From NCBI RefSeq assembly GCF_015191005.1, contig NZ_CP040442.1, positions 62,001 through 126,000 of the forward strand: 64,000 nucleotides of DNA. Direction: 5' to 3'. Source of the DNA: Kaistella flava (ex Peng et al. 2021) (GTDB taxonomy: Bacteria; Bacteroidota; Bacteroidia; Flavobacteriales; Weeksellaceae). Below are positions 25,452 to 33,590 of this stretch, piece by piece. A program made the position numbers and the translations under genes. The notes under the pieces were generated by a model. That model had not been told where the DNA came from. It saw only the letters and a program-made list of their open reading frames with translations, and made no database searches. Numbering within the stretch: position 1 is the first letter of the stretch; each line of letters starts with the position of its first letter.

Positions 25452-26921
25452 TTAAAGCATTTCCTTTCGAATCTGCTGAATCGACTTCTTCATATTTTCA
25501 TTAAAGATTTCTTTCTCCAGTCTTGAAGGTGGAGCTTGTCGAACTTCACAATCTGGAATGCTGCAAAATTCACATGTTACACCAACATTCACGGTTTTAA
25601 TCTGATCGCTTTTCGCAAATTTAATTTTCTTTAAAGAATTAGAATTCAATAAAATACCTACACAATAACTTCTATTTGTTCCATCAGAAAACGGATTTTT
25701 TTGCGATGTTGAAAGTACAAGATAAGTCAAACCGCTGTCTTTATAATGAGAGATTTGCGCGTCGGTCAGTTTCTCGTTGTCTTTTAAGTTTGAAAGATTT
25801 TTCACTGCAACCCAGCGACGGCAATAATGTTCATTGGTTGCGTTTGCGTGAGGAGCTTGTTGTTGATTGAGGTGCAATTCTTTTAATATCTGTACTTTAT
25901 TGGAATCTTTCTTTTTTGTAAAACATAAATAAAAAACATCTTTAATTCCCATTTCTGCGGGAAGAATATTGGTGAGTCTATAATAGAATGTTTCAGGTGA
26001 ATTGGTAAATTCTTCAATTATGGTTTCGAAAATTTCGGGATTCCATTCTTGGTTTTGAAAGAATTCATTCAACTTACGGGTTAAAATTTCTTTACGAATT
26101 AATAAAGCGCCTGCGAAATAAGAAGCATAATAATTATTCAGCAGTTCTTCAAAATTGGTAAAATCCAGCCAGGAATAAGTGTTCGGACGAGGATTTAAGT
26201 TGAGCACATTAAAACCGATTTCTTTCGCGAAAATAAAGGTTTTCTGATCTTCATCTAAAAGTTCATTCAATAAAAGAAGTTTCTTTTCTGGAATAAAAAG
26301 TGAGCGTAATTTACCTGAAGCGCCGTATTGTTCCAGATCCATCGATTTGATTTCATATTGAAACTGTTCTTGTAAAATAAGTTCGAATTCGTCGGAGTTT
26401 GGTTTTACGGATAGGTTATTTTCAATCAAATAGGTTTCTGCTTTTTCTTCCAGATCGGGGAAATAATTATCCTGCAATTCCTGAAAACTTCTGATCACCG
26501 CAAAGAAAAAACGCTCTTTACTCAAATTATAATTCTTCGAAATTTCAATTAAAGTATTAATGAAAGCTGTGACTTTTTTCGGAGCATCACTGATGATATT
26601 GATGAGGTTGGTTTTATTAATACCAAAAAGTTCAAGCGGAATTTCCTTGAAAAAATCGGACTGTATAATTTCAGCTATCGGTGCTAAACTTTTATCCAGT
26701 TTTGTGGAAACTAGATCGTCATAAGTACAGTTCAACGCTGTGGCAAGTTGCGCAATTTTATCGTGCTTCGGATATTTTTTACCGTTCTCAATCTCATTTA
26801 AATAAGATTTGGAAACGCCCGTCGCATTCGCAAGATCTTGTAAAGAATAGTTCTTCTTTTGTCGGAACTGCTTCATTTTCAATCCAAAAATTGTTTTTAT
26901 AAAATCACTGTCGCTTGTCAT
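25452..26921 (-). CDS. ScfR/RamB-type XRE regulator of the glyoxylate shunt
   Basis: 489 residues. An N-terminal Xre helix-turn-helix (about 12-68; 'YSLQDLANATGVSKSYLNEI') is followed by an IrrE/ImmA-like central region. The C-terminal short-chain-fatty-acyl regulator domain has conserved cysteines ('CEFCSIPDCEVRQAPPSR', about 450-467). Relatives such as RamB of actinobacteria control acetate and glyoxylate-cycle genes. The gene is divergent from aceB-aceA across a 178-bp region with two matching palindromes, each placed over the -33 region of one of the two promoters. This strongly suggests it regulates both itself and ace. Whether it represses or activates, and its effector (an acyl-CoA or a similar metabolite), are inference. 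Confidence 0.9.
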   Translation of the reverse strand: MTSDSDFIKTIFGLKMKQFRQKKNYSLQDLANATGVSKSYLNEIENGKKYPKHDKIAQLATALNCTYDDLVSTKLDKSLAPIAEIIQSDFFKEIPLELFGINKTNLINIISDAPKKVTAFINTLIEISKNYNLSKERFFFAVIRSFQELQDNYFPDLEEKAETYLIENNLSVKPNSDEFELILQEQFQYEIKSMDLEQYGASGKLRSLFIPEKKLLLLNELLDEDQKTFIFAKEIGFNVLNLNPRPNTYSWLDFTNFEELLNNYYASYFAGALLIRKEILTRKLNEFFQNQEWNPEIFETIIEEFTNSPETFYYRLTNILPAEMGIKDVFYLCFTKKKDSNKVQILKELHLNQQQAPHANATNEHYCRRWVAVKNLSNLKDNEKLTDAQISHYKDSGLTYLVLSTSQKNPFSDGTNRSYCVGILLNSNSLKKIKFAKSDQIKTVNVGVTCEFCSIPDCEVRQAPPSRLEKEIFNENMKKSIQQIRKEML

Positions 26922-26975
26922 TAATCAAATATTAATTTATAATATGTCTAAATAGATTGTAAAATCCGATGAACA

Positions 26976-26983
26976 CAAAGGTA
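26976..26983 (-). promoter_or_regulatory. Promoter of the ScfR-like regulator
   Basis: TACCTTTG on the minus strand (TAnnTTTG), 54 bp before the ATG at 26921. Its expected -33 position coincides with operator 1 (26994-27007). Confidence 0.6.
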
Positions 26984-26993
26984 AATAAAATTA

Positions 26994-27007
26994 AGCGATT
27001 GTTCGCA
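26994..27007. promoter_or_regulatory. Operator 1, imperfect palindrome
   Basis: AGCGATTGTTCGCA matches the perfect palindrome at 27029 in 11 of 14 positions, keeping both AGCGA and TTCGC half-sites. The centre-to-centre distance between the two sites is 35 bp. Confidence 0.65.
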
Positions 27008-27028
27008 TAATAATTATTTAATAAATTT

Positions 27029-27042
27029 AGCGAACGTTCGCT
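27029..27042. promoter_or_regulatory. Operator 2, perfect palindrome AGCGAACGTTCGCT
   Basis: A perfect 14-bp palindrome in an otherwise AT-rich region, ending 20 bp before the aceB -7 box, i.e. on its -33 element. It is the probable binding site of the divergent ScfR-type regulator. Confidence 0.75.
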
Positions 27043-27062
27043 GTAAGTGAATATTTTTTGAT

Positions 27063-27070
27063 TAAGTTTG
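27063..27070 (+). promoter_or_regulatory. Promoter of aceB
   Basis: TAAGTTTG matches TAnnTTTG, 29 bp before the ATG at 27100. The usual -33 TTG is replaced by operator 2. Confidence 0.6.
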
Positions 27071-27099
27071 TAATACCAAATCATTAAAGTTTATACAAA

Positions 27100-28677
27100 A
27101 TGGAAACGGCAACACAATTTCAAATTCTTCCTCAAGAACAATACAACGACATTTTCACCTCCGGATTAGTGAGTTTCTTAACGGAACTTCATTCAAAATT
27201 TAATAATCAAAGAATTGAGCTTCTTCATGCGCGAACAATGAAGCAAGCGGAATTCGATCATCGTCAACTTCCTAAATTTTTACCTGAAACTGAAGAGATC
27301 AGAACTGGGAATTGGGTTTGTAATCCAATTCCGAAAGATTTACTCGATAGAAGAGTGGAGATTACAGGACCTGTGGAAAGAAAAATGGTCATCAATGCGT
27401 TGAATTCTGGGTCTTCCACTTTTATGGCTGATTTCGAAGACAGCAATTCTCCGACTTGGGAAAATTGTATGGATGGACAAAGAAACCTTTCTGATGCAAT
27501 CAACAGAACTATTAGTTTTGAAAATGAAAACGGTAAAAAATATGAACTTGGAGAAAATTTAGCAACGCTTTTAGTTCGTCCACGAGGTTTGCATTTAGAA
27601 GAGAAAAATATTGAATTTGATGGTCAAAAAGCATCTGCTTCTCTCATTGATTTCGGAATTTACTTCTTTAGAAATGCAAAAAAGCTAATTGAGAATGGAA
27701 GTGGACCTTATTTTTATTTACCAAAATTAGAACATTATAAAGAAGCAAAATGGTGGAATGATGTTTTCAAATTCTCTCAGGACTATTTAGAAATTCCACA
27801 AGGAACGATCAAAGCCACGGTTTTAATTGAAACCATTACAGCAGCTTTTCAACTGGACGAAATTTTATATGAATTAAAAGAACACAGTTCTGGTCTGAAT
27901 TGTGGACGTTGGGATTACATTTTTTCCTACATCAAAAAATTTAGAAATCTTCCTGAATTTTTGGTTCCGGACCGAGATCAGGTTACGATGGCTTCTCCTT
28001 TTATGAGTGCTTATTCCAAAAGAGTCATTCAGGTTTGTCATAAAAGAAATGTTCACGCGATGGGCGGAATGGCCGCTCAGATTCCTGTAAAAAATAACGA
28101 GGCAGAAAACGAAATCGCTTACGCGAAAGTTCGTGCAGATAAAGAACGAGAAGTAAAAAACAGACACGACGGAACTTGGGTTGCGCATCCAGGATTGGTT
28201 TCTGTGGCCAAGAAAATCTTCGATGAATTCATGCCGACTCCAAACCAAATCCATAAAAAATTTGAAGAGTATCATGTATCAGAAGAAAACCTCCTTGAAA
28301 TTCCAAAAGGAACGATTACTGAAAATGGCGTTAGAAAAAATATTAATGTCGGAATCTTATATATAGAATCATGGTTAATGGGAGTTGGAGCTGCGGCTTT
28401 ATACAATTTAATGGAAGACGCCGCAACCGCAGAAATCTCCAGAACTCAAATTTGGCAATGGCTAAAAAATGAAGCAAAACTGGACGACGGCAGAACTTTA
28501 ATGCCCGAAATGGTTTTGACCTGGCAAGAAGAAGAACTGGATAAAATCAAAAATTATGTTGGTGAAGATCGATACAACAATGGAAAATTCGAGTTGGCAA
28601 CTGAACTTTTTGATGACCTCATTCTTAATGAAAACTTTGCAGAATTCCTGACTTTGAAAGCGTATCAGTTTATTTAA
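27100..28677 (+). CDS. aceB: Malate synthase A
   Basis: 525 residues, the usual length of the A isoform. Signatures include 'STFMADFEDSNSPTWENCMD' (about 107-126), 'LLVRPRGLHLEEKNI' (about 152-166), 'KATVLIETITAAFQLDEILY' (about 232-251, catalytic-site Glu), 'GLNCGRWDYIFSYIKKF' and 'DGTWVAHPGLVSVAK'. It condenses glyoxylate with acetyl-CoA to malate, the second step of the glyoxylate shunt, in the cytoplasm. aceA follows 229 bp later, with a dispersed repeat between. Expression probably depends on the operator pair upstream. Confidence 0.97.
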   Translation: METATQFQILPQEQYNDIFTSGLVSFLTELHSKFNNQRIELLHARTMKQAEFDHRQLPKFLPETEEIRTGNWVCNPIPKDLLDRRVEITGPVERKMVINALNSGSSTFMADFEDSNSPTWENCMDGQRNLSDAINRTISFENENGKKYELGENLATLLVRPRGLHLEEKNIEFDGQKASASLIDFGIYFFRNAKKLIENGSGPYFYLPKLEHYKEAKWWNDVFKFSQDYLEIPQGTIKATVLIETITAAFQLDEILYELKEHSSGLNCGRWDYIFSYIKKFRNLPEFLVPDRDQVTMASPFMSAYSKRVIQVCHKRNVHAMGGMAAQIPVKNNEAENEIAYAKVRADKEREVKNRHDGTWVAHPGLVSVAKKIFDEFMPTPNQIHKKFEEYHVSEENLLEIPKGTITENGVRKNINVGILYIESWLMGVGAAALYNLMEDAATAEISRTQIWQWLKNEAKLDDGRTLMPEMVLTWQEEELDKIKNYVGEDRYNNGKFELATELFDDLILNENFAEFLTLKAYQFI

Positions 28678-28906
28678 GAGCCAAGGAAAAAGTAAAAAGA
28701 GCCAAGAGCAACATTACCACAAAAGTCACAAAAGTCTAAGATCATTATTCTAAAAGTACAAAAAGGACATTCCCTTTGCTAAGTGAAACGCCCCTGCCTG
28801 CCGGCAGGTTTGCGTCCGTAATTTCAGAAGTATTACGAATATAAACATTGCGTCTTTGCGTTAAAGTATTCAAAAACAAAACAACAAATCACAAAAACAA
28901 ATCGAT
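28678..28906. other. aceB-aceA spacer made of repeats
   Basis: After aceB comes a purine-rich stretch and 'CACAAAAGTCACAAAAGTC' (28721-28739). The family B palindromic repeat (28773-28824) and a 'GCGTCTTTGCGTTAAAG' segment follow. No promoter is obvious before aceA. Confidence 0.5.
28773..28824 (+). repeat. Palindromic dispersed repeat (family B), copy 1
   Basis: It contains the core CCTGCCTGCCGGCAGG and shares a 36-bp exact block (from CCTTTGCTAAGTGAAACGCC to GGCAGG) with the copy at 30464 in the same orientation. It lies in the aceB-aceA spacer. Confidence 0.8.
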
Positions 28907-30193
28907 ATGAAAAAGCAAGAACAAATCCAGCAGCTGGAAAAAGAATGGTTAGAAAGTCCAAGATGGAACGGTATCAAAAGACCGTACGCCGCAGAAAAAG
29001 TTTTGAAACTTCGAGGTTCTTACAAACTCGATTACACGATTGCCAAATTAATGTCGGAGAAATTATGGGATAAATTAAACAACCAGGATTTCGTAGCAGG
29101 ATTAGGCGCGCTCACTGGAAACCAAGCCGTACAGGAAGTTGACGCCGGTTTAGAAGCGATTTATCTTTCAGGTTGGCAAGTTGCTGCAGATGCAAATTTG
29201 AGTGGTGAAATGTATCCTGATCAAAGTTTGTATCCTGCGAATTCAGTTCCGTCGGTAGTGAAAAGAATTAATAATGCTTTGTTGCGTGCGGATCAAATTC
29301 AGTCTGTAAATGAAGTTAAAAGTGAAGATTGCAAAGATTATTTAGTTCCAATCGTAGCAGATGCTGAAGCAGGTTTTGGTGGAAACTTAAATGCTTTCGA
29401 ACTGATGAAACAAATGATTGAAGCCGGTGCAGCCGGAGTTCACTTTGAAGACCAATTATCATCGGCAAAAAAATGTGGACATTTAGGTGGAAAGGTTTTG
29501 GTTCCGACTCAGGAAGCGATTAATAAATTAGTTGCCGCTCGTTTGGCAGCCGATGTTTGCGGAGTTCCAACCGTTCTGGTAGCGAGAACCGATGCTGATG
29601 CTGCAGATTTATTGACGTCAGATATTGATGATAGAGACAAAAGATTTGTGACGGGAAAAAGAACAAGTGAAGGTTTCTACGAGGTGAAAAATGGAGTAGA
29701 GCAGGGAATCGACAGAGGTTTGGCTTATGCACCTTACGCCGATTTGATTTGGATGGAAACTTCAAATCCTGATTTAGATTACGCGAGAAAATTTGCAGAA
29801 GGAATCCACGCAAAATTCCCGGGAAAAATGTTGGCTTACAATTGTTCACCATCTTTCAACTGGGCTGCGAAATTATCAGTTCCGGAAATGGAAACGTTCC
29901 GCGAAGAATTAGCCGCAATGGGTTACAAATTCCAGTTCATTACTTTAGCCGGATTCCACGCATTAAATACTTCCATGTTCGAGTTGGCTTTGGCTTACAA
30001 AGAAAGAGGAATGGCGGGTTACAGCGAATTGCAGGAAAGAGAATTCGCCTTACAATCCAAAGGTTTCCGCGCGGTGAAACACCAAAGTTTTGTAGGAACC
30101 TCTTATTTCGACGAAGTGCAAACCGTAGTTACCGACGGAAATTCTTCTACGAATGCCTTAGCCGGTTCTACCGAAGCAGAACAGTTTCATTGA
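28907..30193 (+). CDS. aceA: Isocitrate lyase
   Basis: 428 residues. The active-site signature 'KKCGHLGGK' is at about 188-196, with the catalytic Cys at 190; '[13 protein letters not shown]', '[14 protein letters not shown]' and '[10 protein letters not shown]' are further isocitrate lyase blocks. It splits isocitrate into succinate and glyoxylate, bypassing the decarboxylating steps of the TCA cycle for growth on acetate or fatty acids. It is probably in one unit with aceB, although a repeat-filled 229-bp spacer separates them. It is flanked by two same-direction copies of repeat B. Confidence 0.97.
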   Translation: MKKQEQIQQLEKEWLESPRWNGIKRPYAAEKVLKLRGSYKLDYTIAKLMSEKLWDKLNNQDFVAGLGALTGNQAVQEVDAGLEAIYLSGWQVAADANLSGEMYPDQSLYPANSVPSVVKRINNALLRADQIQSVNEVKSEDCKDYLVPIVADAEAGFGGNLNAFELMKQMIEAGAAGVHFEDQLSSAKKCGHLGGKVLVPTQEAINKLVAARLAADVCGVPTVLVARTDADAADLLTSDIDDRDKRFVTGKRTSEGFYEVKNGVEQGIDRGLAYAPYADLIWMETSNPDLDYARKFAEGIHAKFPGKMLAYNCSPSFNWAAKLSVPEMETFREELAAMGYKFQFITLAGFHALNTSMFELALAYKERGMAGYSELQEREFALQSKGFRAVKHQSFVGTSYFDEVQTVVTDGNSSTNALAGSTEAEQFH

Positions 30194-30230
30194 TTAAACA
30201 CAGATCCTCCATATTTTATAAATTGTTAGA

Positions 30231-30268
30231 AAATTCCTTCCCATACTTTTGGGAGGGGATTTTTTTTT
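30231..30268 (+). terminator. Terminator of aceA
   Basis: AAATTCCTTCCCA / TGGGAGGGGATTT stem with two G-T pairs, then T9. Confidence 0.85.
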
Positions 30269-30390
30269 GGGCGTGCCTTTCGCAGTCGCATTTCCCTCCA
30301 CCAAAAGACCGCGCTTTCCGTTGCAATCTTTTTTTGCCAATACTTTTCCCTTCCAAAAAAAAGGATTTCCACTTCAATCGCTCACGCAAT
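30268..30390 (+). repeat. Dispersed GC-rich repeat, family A, copy 2
   Basis: It begins GGGCGTGCCTTTCGC, contains 'CTTTCCGTTGCAATC' and the arm-like pair AAAAAAGGATTTCCACTTCAA, and ends near 'CGCTCACGC'. The words 'CCGTTGCAATCTTTTTT' and 'GGATTTCCACT' recur on the opposite strand at 40338. Confidence 0.65.
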
Positions 30391-30463
30391 TGGGATTGTT
30401 AAATTGAAATTTCACCTGATTATTAAAATCGGTAATCTTTTGAGATTGTCAAAATGTGTATTG

Positions 30464-30520
30464 CCTTTGCTAAGTGAAACGCCCCTGCCTGCCGGCAGGC
30501 AGGTTTGCGACCGTAATTTT
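30464..30520 (+). repeat. Palindromic dispersed repeat (family B), copy 2
   Basis: It shares a 36-bp exact block with 28773-28824. Its core is extended to the full palindrome CCTGCCTGCCGGCAGGCAGG. Confidence 0.8.
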
Positions 30521-30612
30521 TACGAAGCATTATAAATGAAATCTTTGTCTCTTCCTTTAGACGAGATGAAAAGGCATTTTACTTAATTACTCCAAAAAGA
30601 TTAAACTTTCTT

Positions 30613-30620
30613 TATCTTTG
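30613..30620 (+). promoter_or_regulatory. Promoter of queD (leaderless arrangement)
   Basis: TATCTTTG lies only 4 bp before the ATG (…TTTGCAAAATG). Transcription would start at or next to the start codon, so no Shine-Dalgarno leader is possible. Confidence 0.6.
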
Positions 30621-30624
30621 CAAA

Positions 30625-31071
30625 ATGATACGAATCACCAAAATTTTCACTTTCGAAACTGCCCACGTTCTTTACAATTACGACGGCAAATGCAAAAATA
30701 TGCATGGACATTCCTATAAACTTTTTGTTACGGTAAAAGGCACTCCCATTAATGATTTAGACCATCCAAAAAATGGAATGGTCGTAGATTTTGGCGATAT
30801 CAAAAAAATTGTAAAATCTGAAATACTTGATATTTGGGATCATGCCGTAATGCTGAATGGGATTTCGCCCCACAAACAATTAGGTGAAGATTTAGAAGGA
30901 AAAGGTCATAAAGTAATTTATTGCCAATATCAGCCGACTTGCGAAAATATGCTTTACGACATCGCAGCAAAAATAAAAAAGCAACTTCCAGAAACGGTTT
31001 CTTTGGCTTACCTCAAACTTCACGAAACCGAAAACTCTTACGGGGAATGGTTTGCAGAAGATAATTCTTAA
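30625..31071 (+). CDS. queD: 6-carboxytetrahydropterin synthase
   Basis: 148 residues of the PTPS/QueD fold. Zinc ligands are His14 ('FETAH') and His27/His29 ('KNMHGHSY'); the catalytic Cys is Cys23 in 'DGKCKNMHGH'; the substrate-anchoring Glu is in 'KLHETENSYGEWF' (about 131-143). It converts 7,8-dihydroneopterin triphosphate to 6-carboxytetrahydropterin in queuosine (7-deazaguanine) biosynthesis. No other que gene is nearby. The ATG follows a -7 box by 4 bp, and no internal start would preserve the His14 strand, so the mRNA appears leaderless. Confidence 0.92.
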   Translation: MIRITKIFTFETAHVLYNYDGKCKNMHGHSYKLFVTVKGTPINDLDHPKNGMVVDFGDIKKIVKSEILDIWDHAVMLNGISPHKQLGEDLEGKGHKVIYCQYQPTCENMLYDIAAKIKKQLPETVSLAYLKLHETENSYGEWFAEDNS

Positions 31072-31081
31072 AATTCTTAAA

Positions 31082-31165
31082 AACTAATTACACGAATGAA
31101 AATCACAAATTACACAATATAAGATTTGTGAAATTTGTGAGAACAATTAGTGCCATTTGTGTTTA
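31082..31165. repeat. Inverted-repeat intergenic element (family C), copy 5
   Basis: It contains 'CACGAATGAAAATCACAAAT' and, downstream, 'GATTTGTGAAATTTGTGAG' and 'CATTTGTGT', so it can fold imperfectly on itself. It lies between queD and lpxH. Confidence 0.4.
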
Positions 31166-31175
31166 GATTTAAAAT

Positions 31176-31940
31176 ATGAAAATCAATTTAGAACAAACTA
31201 AAAAAGTTTATTTCGCTTCCGATCAACATTTTGGTGCACCGACGCCGAAAGAAAGTAAAGTTCGGGAAGAGAAATTTATCCGTTGGCTCGATGAAATAAA
31301 AGGCGATGCGCAAGTTTTATTTTTAATGGGAGATTTATTTGATTTCTGGCACGAGTGGAATCACGTTATTCCGAAAGGATATGTGCGTGTTTTAGGTAAA
31401 TTGGCAGAATTGAAAGATTCTGGAATTGAACTTTTTATGTTCGTCGGAAACCACGACTTGTGGATGAAGAATTACTTTGAAGAAGAAATTGGCTGTAAGG
31501 TTTATTTCGACAAACAGTATTTTGAAATCAATGGAAAGAACTTTCTACTTGCTCATGGCGATGGTTTAGGACCTGGCGATAAAGGATATAAAAGAATGAA
31601 AAAAGTCTTTACTAATCCTTTGGCACAATGGGCTTTTAAATGGTTGCATCCTGATATTGCGATGAAAATTGCGATTTATGCTTCAACGAAAAATAAGATG
31701 ATTTCAGGTGAAGAAGACAAAGCTTTTTTAGGTGAAGACAAAGAATTTCTCATTATTTATTCTAAAGAGAAATTGAAAACTGAAAAGATAGATTATTTCG
31801 TTTACGGTCATAGACATTTACCAATGGTTCTTGATTTAGAAAATGGTAAAGCCAAGTACATCAACCTTGGTGACTGGATTTCTTACTTTACTTATGGTGA
31901 ATTTGGTGATGAATTTGAGCTAAAAACTTTTGAAAAGTAA
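31176..31940 (+). CDS. lpxH: UDP-2,3-diacylglucosamine diphosphatase (LpxH-type)
   Basis: 254 residues, calcineurin-like metallophosphoesterase. Metal-binding motifs are D16-x-H18 ('SDQHFG'), GDLFD (52-56), GNHD (91-94), HGD (127-129) and GHRH (211-214). This is the LpxH pattern, which releases UMP from UDP-2,3-diacylglucosamine to give lipid X in lipid A synthesis, at the inner face of the inner membrane. Bacteroidota carry LpxH-like proteins of this length. No other lpx gene is in the window. A different calcineurin-like phosphatase is a less likely alternative. Confidence 0.85.
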   Translation: MKINLEQTKKVYFASDQHFGAPTPKESKVREEKFIRWLDEIKGDAQVLFLMGDLFDFWHEWNHVIPKGYVRVLGKLAELKDSGIELFMFVGNHDLWMKNYFEEEIGCKVYFDKQYFEINGKNFLLAHGDGLGPGDKGYKRMKKVFTNPLAQWAFKWLHPDIAMKIAIYASTKNKMISGEEDKAFLGEDKEFLIIYSKEKLKTEKIDYFVYGHRHLPMVLDLENGKAKYINLGDWISYFTYGEFGDEFELKTFEK

Positions 31941-32034
31941 AAATTCGCGGCACTATTGTTGAGCAAGAGAATCGCCGTGACGATTATTGAAGTTTGCGGT
32001 GAAAATTACTTAAACAATCTTATAAGTTATCATC

Positions 32035-32448
32035 ATGAAAAATTCATTTATCGCACTTTTCTTTGTGCTTATTTCCGCTTTTGCGTTCGGACAGAAAAAA
32101 GAAGTTACTTACCAATTGTCAAGTCACATTCTTGATGTATCGAAAGGAATGCCTGCGCCGGGAGTTACGATTAAGTTGGAAAAATTTAACGAAGCAAAAA
32201 AAACATGGACTTCAGTACAAGAAAAAGTAACCGACAAAAACGGTCGTGTTCCTGATTTTTTACCTAATGACAAATCGAACTTAGGAATTTACAAATTGAC
32301 TTATTACACCAGCGAATATTTCAAAAAAATGAATACTGAAAGTTTTTATCCTTGGGTTGAGGTAGTTTTTCAAATTACAAATGGAGATCATTATCACGTA
32401 CCAATCACTCTTTCTGCTTACGGTTATTCAACTTACAGAGGAAACTAA
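32035..32448 (+). CDS. Exported 5-hydroxyisourate hydrolase
   Basis: 137 residues. A signal peptide (about 1-19, ending 'FAFGQ') precedes a transthyretin-like domain. The opening is 'LSSHILDVSKGMPAPGVTIK' (about 28-47, conserved His), then 'VTDKNGRV' (the Arg), 'FYPWVEVVFQI' and 'HYHVPITLSAYGYSTYRGN', whose terminal YRG-type tail marks HIU hydrolases rather than true transthyretins. It hydrolyses 5-hydroxyisourate to OHCU in urate breakdown. The signal peptide places it in the periplasm. No uricase or OHCU decarboxylase gene is near, so its partner enzymes must be elsewhere or absent. Confidence 0.88.
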   Translation: MKNSFIALFFVLISAFAFGQKKEVTYQLSSHILDVSKGMPAPGVTIKLEKFNEAKKTWTSVQEKVTDKNGRVPDFLPNDKSNLGIYKLTYYTSEYFKKMNTESFYPWVEVVFQITNGDHYHVPITLSAYGYSTYRGN

Positions 32449-32472
32449 TATTTTTCTCAACTAAAATAAATG

Positions 32473-32515
32473 AGCGGAATTCAAATATAAATTTTGAATT
32501 CCGCTTTTCTTTTTT
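32473..32515 (+). terminator. Terminator of the HIU hydrolase gene
   Basis: AGCGGAATTCAAA / TTTGAATTCCGCT stem with a 7-nt loop, then a T-rich tract. Confidence 0.85.
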
Positions 32516-32537
32516 GACTTTTGTGCTTTCAAATAAA

Positions 32538-33578
32538 ATGACCAATATTTTCAACATTCAGACCGAAGAAGAATTCCAACAGAAATGCCTGGAAACTTTT
32601 CAATATCAATATCATAACATCGAGGTTTACAGAAAGTTTGTAGACTATTTAAACATCAATCCAAACGAAATTAGGGAAGTGGAAAAGATTCCTTTTTTAC
32701 CGATTGAGATGTTTAAAAATCATACGCTTTTAGATAAAAATAAAAATACCAATTTGTTTTTTCAAAGTTCCGGAACAACTCAGATGAATCTTTCGAAACA
32801 TTGGATCGCTGATGAAAAGTTATATGAAGATAGTATTGAGAAAAGTTTCGAACAGTTTATTGGAAAACCGGAAGATTATATTTTCCTCGGATTGTTGCCA
32901 AGTTATCTGGAAAAACAAAACTCCTCTTTAATCTTTATGGTTGATTTTCTAATGAGAAAATCGGGGAAACCAGAAAATGGATATTTTCTTTATAATCATC
33001 AGGATTTATTTGAATTGTTAAATAAGCTTTCAACTGAAAATAAGAAAGTTATTTTGTTTGGAGTTTCTTTTGCGCTTTTAGATTTTCTAGATTTCTGTCA
33101 TCCTGAGCTTGTCGAAGGAGCTTTTGAATTGACAAACGATTTAACAATCATCGAAACGGGTGGAATGAAAGGTCGTAAGCAAGAAATGACCAAAGATGAA
33201 TTGTTGGCAATTTTTCATAAAGGTTTCGGAACGGATAAAATTTACTCCGAATACTCAATGACTGAATTGCTTTCTCAGGCGTATTCTCTAGGTAAGAATA
33301 TCTACGAAAGTCCAAACTGGATGCGCATTCTCATTAGAAATACGGAAGATCCTTTTTCATACTTGGAAGCGGGACGAAATGGTGCCATTAATATTATAGA
33401 TCTTGCAAATAGATATTCTTGCAGTTTTATTGCGACTCAGGATTTAGGTCGGATTCTAACTGATAAAGAGATTATTGGTTTCGTTGATAATGAAAAAGAA
33501 ATTTTATCAAATCAATTTCAAGTGTTGGGAAGAATTGATCATTCTGACATTCGTGGTTGCAGTTTGCTGGTTTCTTAA
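32538..33578 (+). CDS. LuxE-like acyl-protein synthetase/AMP-dependent ligase
   Basis: 346 residues from ATG 32538; the upstream TTG at 32514 lies within the preceding terminator. Features of the LuxE/PaaK adenylate-forming group: 'FLPIEMFKNHTLL', the Ser/Thr loop 'FFQSSGTTQMNLSKHWI' (about 76-92), 'IIETGGMKGRKQEMTKDEL' (about 204-222), 'SEYSMTELLSQAY' and the closing 'DLGRI ... VLGRIDHSDIRGCSLLV'. It would activate an acyl group as the adenylate; the natural substrate is unknown, and no lux reductase partner is present. An in-frame 24-bp dispersed repeat, translated as CHPELVEG, interrupts the protein near residue 187-195 and may disturb it. A PD-(D/E)xK-like gene follows 12 bp later. Confidence 0.8.
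   Translation: MTNIFNIQTEEEFQQKCLETFQYQYHNIEVYRKFVDYLNINPNEIREVEKIPFLPIEMFKNHTLLDKNKNTNLFFQSSGTTQMNLSKHWIADEKLYEDSIEKSFEQFIGKPEDYIFLGLLPSYLEKQNSSLIFMVDFLMRKSGKPENGYFLYNHQDLFELLNKLSTENKKVILFGVSFALLDFLDFCHPELVEGAFELTNDLTIIETGGMKGRKQEMTKDELLAIFHKGFGTDKIYSEYSMTELLSQAYSLGKNIYESPNWMRILIRNTEDPFSYLEAGRNGAINIIDLANRYSCSFIATQDLGRILTDKEIIGFVDNEKEILSNQFQVLGRIDHSDIRGCSLLVS
33096..33119 (+). repeat. Dispersed repeat inserted in frame (CHPELVEG-encoding)
   Basis: The sequence reading TGTCATCCTGAGCTTGTCG then AAGGA is a known type of imperfect palindromic repeat scattered in Bacteroidota genomes. Here it lies inside a coding sequence and stays in frame, giving CHPELVEG. Confidence 0.75.
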
Positions 33579-33590
33579 TTTTTAAATTTC

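Larger units (their letters stand above)
30194..30624. other. Gene-free stretch of terminator, two repeats and the queD promoter
   Basis: In order: the aceA terminator (30231-30268), a family A repeat (30268-30390), a family B repeat (30464-30520) and the queD -7 box (30613-30620). No gene is credible here, although open frames run through the repeats. Confidence 0.6.

Noticed and set aside
29842..30402. 186-codon frame across the end of aceA and the following repeat
   Set aside because: It overlaps aceA in another frame, runs through the terminator and a dispersed repeat, and has a biased Arg/Phe-rich composition.
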